Positions 44,087 to 55,036 of a DNA stretch of 64,000 nucleotides are shown here, in pieces. How positions within the stretch are numbered: position 1 is the stretch's first letter; every line of letters starts with the position of its first letter. A program made the translations under genes and the position numbers. The stretch comes from Strobilurus pachycystidiatus (Eukaryota > Basidiomycota > Agaricomycetes > Agaricales > Physalacriaceae), in assembly GCA_019915135.1 (NCBI GenBank), contig JAHLMK010000023.1, forward strand, positions 496,001-560,000. Reading direction: 5' to 3'. The notes beneath the pieces are model-generated. The model was not told where the DNA came from, did not search any database, and worked only from the letters and a program-made list of their open reading frames with translations.

Positions 44087-45223
44087 ATGCCCGCACCCGT
44101 CCTGCCTTCCTTTGCAGATACGCGCATTCAAGGCGTTCGACTTCGCTCGCCGTTGACCTCCTTTCAACATGACTTAGTCACAGCGGACCTTGCACTGAGC
44201 TGCGCCATGGAGATGTATAACTATACACGCTACTTCGTTGCGGTAGTCCGTCATCCGGATGGGACCTTAGCTACGGAGGACGACACTCGCCTCCTTCCCC
44301 AGCTCAAGCCTCCGGTTCATGCCTTTGGGCGCGACGAACCTCTAGACGTCCCAACCTTGCGCTATCTTTTGCACGTTCTGGTCAGTCCAGTTGATTTTGT
44401 CTCGACACCTTTCTCGTTTAACGGATGGTACTTAGGCCCGCTTTCGTTATATCTGGGAACCCGCTTTTCACTTCCAGAACGGGGCCATTCCTCACGGTTT
44501 CAAGGCGCACTTCTTTCCTTTGTACTACACCGCCGTCGAACTTTGCAAGGCTTGGTTCGCCGAAGGCAATACCTTTGACGGTGAAGGCGCCCGCTTCCAC
44601 CTGGGGGACCTGAACATGGACATCCTTGCGAGTCACCCTTGGTTTACCCAAGAGTTCATCGGACCTTTCATGGTGAGTTAAACCTGGTCTCTTCCTTTCA
44701 TGTCTTGTGGTCGGCGCTGACCTTATGAGTAGGTCGAGGCCCACTTTGGTGGTTACTCCGGCTTTTCCACACTCCTTCGCTCGCTTTACATCGGGTCTGA
44801 CGACCTGAAGGTCCTTCCTGTTCAGTATGGGGACCTTCCTGCCGACCTTGGCACGGTTATGAAGTGGTGGCCAGAGTTCCAGCGTCAGAACTCTGCTCTT
44901 TATGGCTGGGACGACGTCTACGCGTTGGATAGACCTCCCAATATGCGTCGGTTGATCCCTGAGATTGACCTTCCCGCCAATCGGGTCCGTGAACAACTTC
45001 GTAGTTTGAGGTCCGTTTGTAACTTCTGTGTTTCCAGCGCCCCAACCAGTCGCTGCCTATCATCGATCCACTACTCTGGCTCATCGACTGGTCGGAGGCC
45101 ACCGAAGTAGACTACGAACTCCTTGCTGCTAGTATGTTAGCAATCGACCTTCGCAACGCAGGACCTTTCTATGCGCGCCTCGCGAACCTTGCGGTCCCTC
45201 CTGATTGGAGTCGTTTTGCTTAG
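44087..45223 (+). CDS. Cargo gene B of the giant retrotransposon, unknown protein
   Basis: Four exons (44087-44380, 44436-44672, 44733-44984, 45038-45223), all phase 0 at the junctions, give 322 residues. The start ATG follows an in-frame stretch without ATG. Readable blocks are DTRIQGVRLRSPLTSFQHDL, FRYIWEPAFHFQNGAIPHG, HFFPLYYTAVELCKAWFAEG, GYSGFSTLLRSLYIGSDDLK and PIIDPLLWLIDWSEATEVDY. It is aromatic-rich and globular, without signal peptide or membrane helix. It lies downstream of gene A on the same strand, 373 bases apart. I recognise no family. The donors GTCAGT and GTCCGT are less usual but keep phase. Confidence 0.72.
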
Positions 45224-45610
45224 TCCTTAGTTGACTTCTTTTGACCTAAAGGTCGCCTTTCTTTTCTTCCTTACGAATGTTCCTTATAGTCACATTGCTT
45301 TTGCCTGTATTACCTTACTCGTAAACGCAGTTCCTTGTGGTCCTTTTTGACTTCCAAGGTCCCTAACCTCTGACCTTTGCGACCCTTGGTATATCAAGGA
45401 GAGTCCTGGGCTCTCCCCTTGACTTAAGGTTTTAACTAAGGTCCTTGTTCTTGTTCCCTTAGTGTTTTTCACACGGTTCTTTGAGTTCAAGAAGTTGTAA
45501 ATTTTTATATAAAATACAACGGGGGCGGGCGATGCGTATATGAGAGTGTCCTTTTGGCACTGTGACTAGTATTCTTGTATATAAAAAAAAGATATGACGG
45601 CGGGACGCTA
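45224..45610. other. Convergent 3' regions of cargo genes B and C
   Basis: No gene. It includes an AT-rich run (about 45498-45520 and 45579-45598) suited to polyadenylation on both strands. Confidence 0.45.
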
Positions 45611-47724
45611 CTAGCGTCCCACCGCGATCTCGGCGACTTTCCTAAACTTCCGGCGGCTCTTCTCACTCAGGGAGAAGTACAACGCCAGGACTTTGTCCAC
45701 GTCCTCGGCGGGGTCGACACGGCTAGCGGAGGTGGAGGACGACGCGCCTTGACGGCTGGCTCCTTCACCCTTGTCCTGTTGCTGGGCCGTGCTGATCGAG
45801 GTGGTGGCCCCCTTCGAGGACTTGGTGGAGGCGGGAGGCGGGGCGGCGCTGACCTTTCCCTTCTGGAGGCGGGTACGGGGCGCTTGGATTTCCTCGACGT
45901 CGGAGTCGTCGGTCGCTTCTTCGTCCGACGTCTCCTCCTTCTTCGCCTTGCCCTTCTTCCCGGCGGCGCTCTCGACGCGACGGCGTTTCGCCGCGGGCTC
46001 GTCCTTCTTCCGCTGCTTCTCCTCCTTCCACCGCTGGTCCGCTTCCTTGGCAATAGCTTGCGCTGCGTCGGAGTAGTCCTGGTGGCGCCGGGCCCGGATC
46101 TGAGAATCGGGCTTGTTCCTCGCCACAGCCTGCAACTGGGCGCGGACCTTTAACGCGACCTCCTTCCACGGCTCGGGGACCTGTCCTCGCCTCCACGCAA
46201 CCCAGCACGGACCGTGCTGCCCGTCCTTCTCCTTGCACTGGTCGCACGTGAAGCTATTGTTCTTCTCCGCGGGCGTGGCGTGGATCCGGAAGTAGGTGCA
46301 GGTCAACCGCTGCTTGATGCAGGGGACGCAGACACCGTCGTCGCGGTGGAGAGGGATGCGCGGATTGCTTTTGTCGCGTACATCAAGGACGAAATCGTCC
46401 CCCTCCCCGTCGCTGGCCTCGGCATCCTCATCCAGCTCGTCCTCCTCCGGCTCTTCCTCGACGAACTTGCGCTTCTGGTTTCCACCGGTGGTGGCGCGCG
46501 CGACAGAAGTCTTCCGGGCGGGGGCGACGTCCTTGTCCTTGAATTCCACTTTTACGGCGACGGCCTTCGGCCTTGTCGGGGCGTCAGCAAACGTTAGCGG
46601 CGCGATGGTGCGGCGGACGTACTTGGTGGTGGATTTGGGACCTCCTTTGCTCGCCGCTACATACGGCTTGCGCTTGGGGGGCTCCGCCTCGGGCTTGGGC
46701 GTGGGTTCATGGTGCGAGGAGGGCGCCGGGGACGGCGTTCGCGAGTCGCGAGGACTGGGCGACTCTTCTTTCGCGATCTCCTGCATCGTGGGGCGCGGCG
46801 TATCCTCGTCCTCGACCTTGCTGTCGAGGCTGGGCGTCCCGTCGCGCTCGTAGTTGGCGATTCCGAGTTCGGTTATCGCGCTCTCAATCAAGTTGTCCAT
46901 CGTTTTGTAGAAGGATCCTTGGATGGCGGTCTCGTCGCGCTGTCTTCGCATATCTACGAGTAGCGCGCCCCAGAACAAATTAGCCCGGTCCTGGTCGCGC
47001 ACAAAGTTCCAGAGGTGATCCAGCTCCAGAAAACAACGCTGGGCGTCGTCTTCTGAAAGCCGGAGCGCGAGCTCGGGGGCGATGCGGTCGTTGTCTAGGA
47101 AAGTGATGTCGTAGACGGGGCGGACCTGCCTCCTGTAGGTCGTGGCGTCGCGCCACGCGGCGCTCAGCGCCATCTCCACACGTTCCAGCGGGGTGGCCTT
47201 GCCTGCTGGGGTCGACTCGAGCGCGTCCTGGAAGGTCAACCAGAAGACTCCGTTACGGAGATACCCCTTGTAACCGGCCTCGTTCAGGATGTCCCGTGTT
47301 GACGCCGGTTTGGCGCACAACGACTCGGCCAGGCGCAGGCTGATCCCTGCGTCCAGCTCTGGTGGCGCGGTCATGTTCGTGAGGAATCCGCTGTAATTAA
47401 ACAGGGGGCGGGTCATCTTGACATGGTCGGGCCTGGCTTCACAGGCGATGGGCGGGAGCTAGCGCGAGGAATGGCGGTGGTGAGTTTTTGCGTATTTCTA
47501 CGTGTCTTTTAGCGTCACTCACCTGTTCCTGCTCCTGCGCCTCTTTTTCCCCTTCTTCCTGCTTTGCGGGAGGCTCCTGATGTTCTTGTGGCGACGTTGG
47601 CGGCGGCGGCGGCGACTGCTCCTTTTGGTAAGTAAGTTCGCATGCCGCCCTGCCGGCGATCGTGTTGGTTGCTTACCTTCACGTCCTCCTTGCGCTCGGT
47701 GTCTTGGTGCGAACTTGTTGACAT
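45611..47724 (-). CDS. Cargo gene C of the giant retrotransposon, cysteine-motif protein
   Basis: Three exons (47677-47724, 47523-47621, 45611-47458) with introns of 55 and 64 nt, all phase 0, give 664 residues in the gag-pol direction. N-terminal globular domain: LNEAGYKGYLRNGVFWLTFQ, then LFWGALLVDMRRQRDE. Central part: a charged linker and DEDAEASDGEGDDF acidic run. A Cys cluster follows, CVPCIKQRLTC ... CDQCKEKDGQHGPCW, likely zinc-binding and reminiscent of fungal Cys-rich DNA-binding modules. The tail is Lys/Glu-rich with KRRRVES and KKGKAKK nuclear-type signals. Base composition is clearly more GC-rich than gag, pol, LTRs and genes A and B, which suggests separate acquisition. A DNA- or RNA-binding role is inference. 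Confidence 0.75.
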
Positions 47725-48065
47725 TGTCGTGGTGGTGGTTTGGTGCGCGGTGCTTCCTTTTTGCGCTTACCACATCACCTTACGGTTCCATCACCTTTAA
47801 GCTTTTTCTTTATTCGCACCCCGCCACTTCCCTGATGCCTTGTGCCTTGTCTTGCTTCCTTATTCTGTCCTTAGTTCAATGCTACCTTAGCTACCTTTGT
47901 AGCCAGCTGGGCACAGAATAAGTCTTAAATAAAATTTTTATAGTCTTTGAATAAATGGACCGATGTCCCTCTATTCTCTCTTTACTTTTCTGATGACGTC
48001 CCCGTCATCTGGTATGGTACCTTGGCTTCCTTTTGAAGCTGTAGTCCAGTCCTGGGTGCTCAAGG
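47725..48065. other. Spacer between pol and cargo gene C
   Basis: Presumed pol 3' UTR and gene C promoter. In minus-strand sense a TATAAAAATTTTATTT run lies near 47926-47941. Confidence 0.4.
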
Positions 48066-51000
48066 TCACGTAGTTCTCGCAAGGACCTCTAAGGTCTTTG
48101 TGATCGGCTTACTTATGAAGTGTAGTCGATCAAAGAACTGTTTTCCAAGGTCTATAGGATCTCGTCGCGATACAAAAGGTATTACACGGAACTGAGCTAT
48201 CTTGTCTTTGTAGATTGTCCCGTCCAACTCGCAGACCACATAGTTTCCTGCCGAGGTCCTTGTTACTACCGCGTAAGGTCCCATAAACCTTTCCTTGAAC
48301 TTCGCATTCATTTCTGATTCGATCCTAGTGTTCCTTACTAGCACTAGTTCACCAGTTTTGAATTTGTAGCGAGGGATACTGTTCTGGAAGTCCTCTAGGA
48401 ACTTCGCCGCGGCTTTCTGTTTATTTAGAAGGACCTTCGACCTTAACTTGGCAGTATCTTCCTTGTGCTTGATGAGCTGCCTAGCTCGGAAGGCAATAAG
48501 GTCCGAATGGGAGACCAGTCGACCTGGTGCTTCGACCAGCCAAGTCAATTCCTCCAGGTCCATTGGCATGATTGGTTCACAACCGGTTACTGCCTGGAAC
48601 GCTGAAGTACCTAGACTTCTCTTTATGGTAATGCGCTCTGCCCAAAGGACCTCATGTAGGAACTCTGGCCATTGCTCGGGTTTACCCCTGCATACCTTGA
48701 AGAGAGATTGACGGATATCCCAGTGTCCTCGTTCAACCTTTCCGTTGGCTTGCTTATTGTACGCCGTGATCAAGATACCTGTAATACCATATTTCTGTTC
48801 AATATGTACTAAAGCCTTCTTGATTGCTGGCCCATTGTCGGTTACAATTTCCTTGATACAACCCCACCTGCACAGAATGTCCTCGAAGATCCATTCTCCC
48901 AGTGACTCGGCGGTCTCTTCCTTGAGAGCCCTTGCCTCTGGCCAACTTGTTAATCCACACCTTGCTACGGTCACAGCGTTGAAGCCGGCCCATTTTGAAG
49001 GCCGTTTCTTTCGAGTGGATTCTTCTCCTGCCTTAGGCATCCGGAAGGTGTCTATATAAGCCCTTTCGTAGATACCTGGAGTTGAAGTAATCGTTGGTGC
49101 AACCTTTATGTTACGTTTCTGGCGTTTCTGACATAGTACACAGGTCCTTACGTACCATCGTATGTCGACCTCCATACCTGGCCACCAGAATCGCTTCATG
49201 ATGAGTTGTAACACGGAATATTGTCCTTTATGTCCTGCCCGATCGTGTAGAGCTTTACAAACCGGGATTCGTTCATTTGGAAGTAGCACTCGACGGGGGT
49301 GGGAGTCCGAATGTGTTCGGTATAACTTTTCATGCTGGACAAAGAAGTCTTTGCTCCATTTCTCCAAGTCTTCGTCCTCAAGTACATCTTCCGATTGTAA
49401 GTAAGGTTGAAGTTTGGGCAGATAGGTCTCCCACAACCGCTCCCTTTTGCTCTTATTGAGCTCTGGGAACTCCGTGATATGCATCCATCCTTCGATATCT
49501 TTAACGTTGACTAGTCCCGCAGTCCTTACCGCTTTAGAAACCTTTATATGGTCTGGTAAAGGACTCCGCACTATTTCTTGGAAGTAGCCTCCCCTACTGT
49601 CGATGTCATTCCGGAAAGTGTCAAAGTCCAAAGGTTGCTTTTCTATAGGCAGACCCTTGGGCTCCTGGTACTCAAAGGTATTGACTTCGTCATCCTCTAT
49701 GTTTATATGAGGTCTGGGTACTACTACATCATGCTCTGAAGCTGGACGGCGACTCAAGCCATCCGGGCCATGGACCTTTCCTGGTACGTGTACAAGCGTG
49801 AAGTGGTACATCAAGATCTCCTCAGCCCACCTTTGCAGGTTTGCGTTCGCTAAGGAGTCCACGTTTGATAACATGCCTTTGATGTATTTTGCGTCTACTT
49901 CAATTTCTAGTTTTCTACACCCTAGAAGGTAGTACTTGCACGCGGACAGAGCTCTGAAGAGCCCGAATAGTTCTCGCTTGGCTTGCGAGTACCTTGCCTC
50001 TCTTTCGTTCAAGGTCAGAGACATAAACTTCGCAAAGTATCGTTTCTTAGGGTCCTTGGGATCTACCTGGGACAGATAGAAACCTACTGCCTGGTAAGAG
50101 GTGTCTACCGACAGTGTGATTGGCGTGGACCATTCATAATTCAGTGGTTTCAGCATCGGACAAGTTCGTATGGCTTCCTTTAAGGTATCCATACTTTCCT
50201 GCTCCTCGTCTGTCCATCTGAACTTAGTAATGTCTTTGGTTAACCTGGTCAAAGGTAACGCCTTCTTAGAGTAGTCCTTTACAAATGCTCTGAAGATTCC
50301 AGCTGTTCCTAAGAACGAACGGACTTCCGTGAGCGCTTTACAAGGGGGCCAATCCGAGATCACCTTAACGCGATCTTCAGCTGGCTTTCTACCTTCGTAG
50401 GTACAGACATGTCCCACTACCACAATCTCTTCTGCACAAATGATAGCCTTGTGACCAGAAAAGGTCCCTCCGGCATGTTTCATTCGCTGTATGATCCTGT
50501 TCATGTTCACAAGGTGTTCCCAAACGAAACGCCTTACTTCAGGATGACCTGGAAGCGTTTCGTAGGTGCCATCAGCTTGTTCATATCGCGTAGCGGGTCC
50601 GCGGACGGGCACATCGTCGATATAAGGTCTGGTAAAGGCTGGTATTTCATCCTTGAGAATCGTTGTAACATCGTCATGAAAGATAGGTACTGAATTAGTC
50701 CAGCCCATTGGTAAGGTTTTTAACCTTAACGCTCCGTAAGGTGTCGAGAAGGTTGTCATATCGCGAGACGCGGTGGCAAGGAGCCGTTCGTCATATCCAA
50801 CGAACAGATCCAAGGTCCCTCCACAACTTCGTCCTGCAAAGGACTCCGCTAGTTCCTCCGTGGCTGGAGGTAACCCTGAGTGCGCAATGGTCACCGCATT
50901 GAGTGGTTCCAGACTGTGCACTAGGCGAAGTTTCTTTCCATCCTTCTTAACAACACAGAACCACCTGGAGCGGTATGAGGAGTTCGAAGGCTCATACACG

Positions 51001-51952
51001 CCCGAGTCTAGTTTGTGCTTGATAATCTTACAGACTTCGTCATAGATTCCTGGTGGAATTGGTATATTCCTCAACACCCAAGGTGTGTGCGGTATTACCG
51101 GGATATCCACTGGTGGAAAGAACTCTGATTTGAAGTGTCCTTTCTCAGATTCTTCCCAGGCAAAGCCTTCGTTCTGTTTACAGAAGATGGAGTCTATAAT
51201 CCGTCTTTCTGCATCCGTCAGGAAGTCCCCGACGTGGTCGGCTTGTATCTGTTCCCTCCTTTCGGCAGTATACCTACCTGTGGGTACGAAGGGTGGTGGA
51301 TCAGGTACTAATTCCGGCATCCCAGCTAGTGGGTCTCCATGAATGTGGCGCTTGATCCTGAATTCTTCCGGTAAGGTTCCAAGGTGAGCTTTGGTTTTCA
51401 AGGCTACTGGTTTGTACTTCTTTCCTACGAATACACCCCTCTTAGGGATCTGACTTTCCAACCTTAGGAACTCCTGTTGGGCCTCCGCCATGTAATCCTT
51501 TGGTAAGGTTACCGACAAGCCCGTAAAGACTTGTTCTAGCTCCTTTGGTACCCCATAAAAGAGATTCAAAGTCGCAGTAGCGTAGGACTTAAGTTCTTCT
51601 TGGTCTTCCGCAATCTGGTTGATATTGAATACCTTGCGAAAGCCTTGAGTCTTGGTTGGGACCTTTAATAGTCCCGTAGGTGTCACCATATGTTCTGGGA
51701 CTGTCATATGTGTCGATGCTTGGTACATCGATGCATGCATGAAGGCGTGTTGCTTCCTTAGCCTTTTGGCTGCCTGATGAACCCTATTGGGTGACTTCTT
51801 CATGTATAAGGACGTTAAGTCCCCTTCCCCGAAGGTCTCCCTGTTATCACCAGGTATCCAACTTTGCTTTACTTCGATGTTTCCTTCTGGTGACCTTTCA
51901 AGGATCAACACGGCTTCTTCATAGGAATTTCCTACGTCCTTAGGTTCCCGTG
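48066..51952 (-). CDS. Giant element Pol: reverse transcriptase, RNase H, integrase
   Basis: About 1,295 residues in the -1 frame relative to the protease; no ATG fits the front, and the slippery heptamer at 51953-51959 leads into it. RT: FCVVKKDGKKLRLVHSLEPL, GTLDLFVGYDE and the catalytic RPYIDDVPVRG (YIDD). RNase H: LSVDTSYQAVGFYLSQVDP and DAKYIKGMLS. Integrase: zinc motif (H in HDRAGHKGQY, then CVLCQKRQ), catalytic AYIDTF, IVTDNGPAIK and NGKVERGHWDIR (D, D, E). The C-terminal SH3-like stretch reads FKERFMGPYAVVTRTSAGNY. No chromodomain is seen. The frame is unbroken. Confidence 0.93.
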
Positions 51953-53104
51953 AAAACCCGTCTGTCCCCCTGGAATCATATGTCTTGGGATCTGTCCTCG
52001 ACGGTAAGAAGGTAGCGATAACTTCTTCCCATTGGTGTTATCCGTAAGAGTTCCGATTGCGTTCCCGTTGGGAAGGTTGGTGATGACCAGGTTTGAAACG
52101 ATCTCGAAAGGTCGTCCCAGTAGGACCTCATAGGCGGGATCCTGCAACACATGCAGCTGAAGGTAATAGACAATACCTTCAAAGTCAAAAGGTATGTTAC
52201 GAGCCAATCCCAAGGTACTGGTTCGTCCCTTGTCCGCACTTTCCATCGTAATGGTGAAAGTGGGATCGTAGGCTATTCCTAATTCCAAAGCTGCCTTGAG
52301 CGAAATGGAGGCGATCTGCGATCCACCATCCACTAAACTCTCCTTTTTGCCATTCTTGTTGATCAAGGGCCAAAAGGTTCGTAGATCTGCATTTTCCGGC
52401 GCCATATTGCCACTTATCATTTGAAAGGGACCAGTATAGTGACCTCCGGAAAGGTTTACCAACTGTTCTACCGCATCGTGGACTACAATCCCACCAATAG
52501 GTAAATCACCTTGTTCATGAAAGTTGACTGAATATAGCTCGGGTTGGAAGTGATCCTGGACCGTTTCGGCCACTACTTCCGTTTTGAATACAGCCACCGG
52601 CGTGTTGCGTTTCCTGATGAAGTCCGAAATGCTCTGCTGCCAAGGGGGGTTGGTAGCTAGTAGGGCTTCGGGTAACAAGAACTTCCAGGCTTCACGCCAA
52701 CTGGGATTCTTGTGCAAGAGTTCTTCTGCCAGGCTACGACGTTGGAAACTCTTGACCTTAGGTTCCTTAGGTTGAACCTTTGGTTGGTTCTTTTCTGGCA
52801 GAGTTGAATCTGCTTTTGGTTGCGGCACCGGGTCTGGTTCTTCCATCGCCAGGACTTCGTCAAGAAGTTCCTGGTCAACAGGTTCTACTTCTTGAGTGAC
52901 TTCCGGCTTGGAGAATGATACCTTAGGCGGTGCTGCTTTTGGAATGACCACGGACACCCGGTCCTTAGGCCATGAGGTTACCTTCTTTTGTGGAGTTGAA
53001 TCCAAAGGTGCACTAGGTGCTTTTGTACTCTGACGAGTTTGACGAGTTTCTACAGTGAACTGGCTCTCCGGAGGAGTATGTGCTAACTGCACTCCTTCCT
53101 TCAT
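51932..53104 (-). CDS. Giant element aspartic protease frame
   Basis: 390 residues. A Pro/Lys-rich linker is followed by a retropepsin-like domain: ESLVDGGSQIASISLKAALE carries the active-site Asp but reads Asp-Gly-Gly instead of Asp-Ser/Thr-Gly, and YEVLLGRPFEIVSNL matches the hydrophobic-LLGRP closing motif. The ATG overlaps the gag stop (ATGA, 53101-53104). It cleaves the polyprotein if active. Confidence 0.8.
   Translation of the reverse strand: MKEGVQLAHTPPESQFTVETRQTRQSTKAPSAPLDSTPQKKVTSWPKDRVSVVIPKAAPPKVSFSKPEVTQEVEPVDQELLDEVLAMEEPDPVPQPKADSTLPEKNQPKVQPKEPKVKSFQRRSLAEELLHKNPSWREAWKFLLPEALLATNPPWQQSISDFIRKRNTPVAVFKTEVVAETVQDHFQPELYSVNFHEQGDLPIGGIVVHDAVEQLVNLSGGHYTGPFQMISGNMAPENADLRTFWPLINKNGKKESLVDGGSQIASISLKAALELGIAYDPTFTITMESADKGRTSTLGLARNIPFDFEGIVYYLQLHVLQDPAYEVLLGRPFEIVSNLVITNLPNGNAIGTLTDNTNGKKLSLPSYRRGQIPRHMIPGGQTGFHGNLRT
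51953..51959 (-). promoter_or_regulatory. Slippery heptamer for -1 frameshifting between protease and pol
   Basis: In minus-strand sense the bases read G GGT TTT in the protease frame, six sense codons before its TAG. A -1 slip continues directly into the open pol frame (GF then SREPKDVGNSYEEAV). Position and X-XXY-YYZ form are right. A downstream structure was not modelled. Confidence 0.6.
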
Positions 53105-54573
53105 CGAGCCCTGCCGAAACCCTGATAGGCGTCGGGGGCAAACTCTTCTTCTTGGGTTGGGGTTTGAACATACATCGCGACCTCAGGTGCGAACTCATCT
53201 TCTTGAGATTGGAACGCCGATACCTTAGGTGCATTTTCTTGTTGAAACTTCTGAACTTGTTCCCAAGGGCTGAGAGGCTGCTTGGGACTAACCCTTTGAA
53301 TAGGTTGACTAGTAGTTCCATTCGTTACATGATATATGTTGGTACCGCCAGGCTTGTAGATATGACCATTGCTTTCGCACATTTCCTTTGTCGGACAATT
53401 TGCTACAATGTGTCCTAGCTCGCGACAGAAGTAGCACCTTCCATCGTTAACTACGAACTTGTTTCCTGGGAACGCGCCCGGAGGAGCTTTGTAGAGTCCG
53501 TTCGGTAAGTTGGTCGGGACTGAGACACCTTGAGCAGGTGTTTGTAGATAAACCGGCGAGGCTTCTTGTACAAAACCTTGTGTGCGGAGTCCTTGCGGAC
53601 CTCCACGCTGTAAGGTATGGAGAAGTTCTGCCATCATCTTCTGATCAGCCTTGCGAGCCTCTTCGCGTTCCTTTTCTCCTTTCTGGATAATATCCTGAAG
53701 GCTAGCTACCCTATTCAGGTATTCATCCAACTCCTCTGTCTTGATTCGGGTGGTAGAGGCGGGAATAAGTTCTCTGTTATAAGGACTATCCTTCGCACTC
53801 TTGCTCATCCATTTATCGGTCAAGAAGTAGTTGGAGATTGCTGCCTCGACCTCTGACAACGTGAAGTCATAGGTGGGGGTTGTCCCGGCTGTTGCATTAG
53901 CTTTCGCATCGCGCCTGAGGTCCCCAAGGACATTATGCCAAACTCCCTCTGTGATAGAGGACTTGATATCTTCTATAGCACCCTTATTGGTAAGTTCTCC
54001 CGACGTGATAAGATGTCCCATGATATGGAGCACTTCGCGCTGAAAGCTTTCCCACTTTTGCTTGTTGGCTATGGGCCTAGCCAGGTACGGGTCCAAGGCA
54101 TCCTTTAGGTCGGCCGGGACGTACGTAGGATCGTTCTTTCCCTTTGAGTATGAGGAGAGAACTGATTCTTGGAAGTCCGCCCAGACACCTTTCAAGTAGT
54201 CTGGGTTTTTGTGCCACCTTAGGCGTTGTTCGTGGCCGGCGTATAGCGCGGCTACTTCCAACTTAGTACCTTGTTCGGCGATTCCTGTCTGGTCAAAGAT
54301 CCAGTTGCACATCGTGAAGAACTCCCTCACATCATCGCCGGAGTGTCCCTTGAATTTGGGAGCATCCCTTGAGAATGGTATCGGAATCTTCTTGCCTTGG
54401 ATCTCTTTCTTAGCTTCAGCACTAAGTTCCTCGGAAGGTACAATTGCTCGTACTGCCATTACTGGAACTGGTATCGTGTTTTGGGTAGACGTGTTAAAGT
54501 CAATGAAGGGGGTAATAGGTTCTGGACTTTCGGGGTCTTCAAGGTCAGTCAAAGGACTTCCGAAAGGTGTCAC
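53101..54573 (-). CDS. Giant element Gag
   Basis: 490 residues. After an acidic head, the Gag domain contains APKFKGHSGDDVREFFTMCN, then RLRWHKNPDYLKGVWADFQE. A coiled region follows, then a CCHC knuckle CYFCRELGHIVANC and a further Cys. The C-terminus repeats a motif of the form EEFAP twice. Its TGA overlaps the protease ATG by three bases, so stop-restart translation is likely. Confidence 0.9.
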   Translation of the reverse strand: MTPFGSPLTDLEDPESPEPITPFIDFNTSTQNTIPVPVMAVRAIVPSEELSAEAKKEIQGKKIPIPFSRDAPKFKGHSGDDVREFFTMCNWIFDQTGIAEQGTKLEVAALYAGHEQRLRWHKNPDYLKGVWADFQESVLSSYSKGKNDPTYVPADLKDALDPYLARPIANKQKWESFQREVLHIMGHLITSGELTNKGAIEDIKSSITEGVWHNVLGDLRRDAKANATAGTTPTYDFTLSEVEAAISNYFLTDKWMSKSAKDSPYNRELIPASTTRIKTEELDEYLNRVASLQDIIQKGEKEREEARKADQKMMAELLHTLQRGGPQGLRTQGFVQEASPVYLQTPAQGVSVPTNLPNGLYKAPPGAFPGNKFVVNDGRCYFCRELGHIVANCPTKEMCESNGHIYKPGGTNIYHVTNGTTSQPIQRVSPKQPLSPWEQVQKFQQENAPKVSAFQSQEDEFAPEVAMYVQTPTQEEEFAPDAYQGFGRAR

Positions 54574-55036
54574 AAATGCGGGACTAGGCGAAGTTCTAGA
54601 GTCCGAATGTCTTCGGGTACTGGTTGGAGTTCTCGAAGGTGATTCAGGATCTGAAGAAGATCTGATCCTAGAGGCAGTAGGTGTTGAAGGTGGTACTTGC
54701 GTACGTTTCTTCTTTTGGTTCTTGGGAGTAGTCGGGTCTGCAAAGCGTCGCTGTGCTTGAGCTACTTCACTAGGTAAACCGTTGTAAAGTGAGCCGGCGA
54801 TTGGGCGATTGCTTCTTAGGCGACTAGTGATACCAGAGGTTGCTGGATTTGAAGATCCGGCAATAACTGGGTCTCCTTTTGGGGGTTGTGGATTTGCGCG
54901 GTTCTGGCTGTTGGTGTAACGACCAGAGTTCCTTGCAGCCAGTGTCTTTTGTTTATGGAGATTCCGATCTCAAGGTCGACTTAGAAGTCTTTTTCAAAAT
55001 CAAAATTTACACCCCCTCGCGGTGGGCTCCAAAATA
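54574..55036 (-). other. Leader and primer binding site of the giant element
   Basis: 463 bases between the 5' LTR and gag. Five bases inside the LTR the element reads TGGAGCCCACCGCGAGGG (55014-55031), a TGG-starting site that could pair with a tRNA 3' CCA end; the tRNA was not identified. The rest is untranslated leader with presumed packaging signals. Confidence 0.5.
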
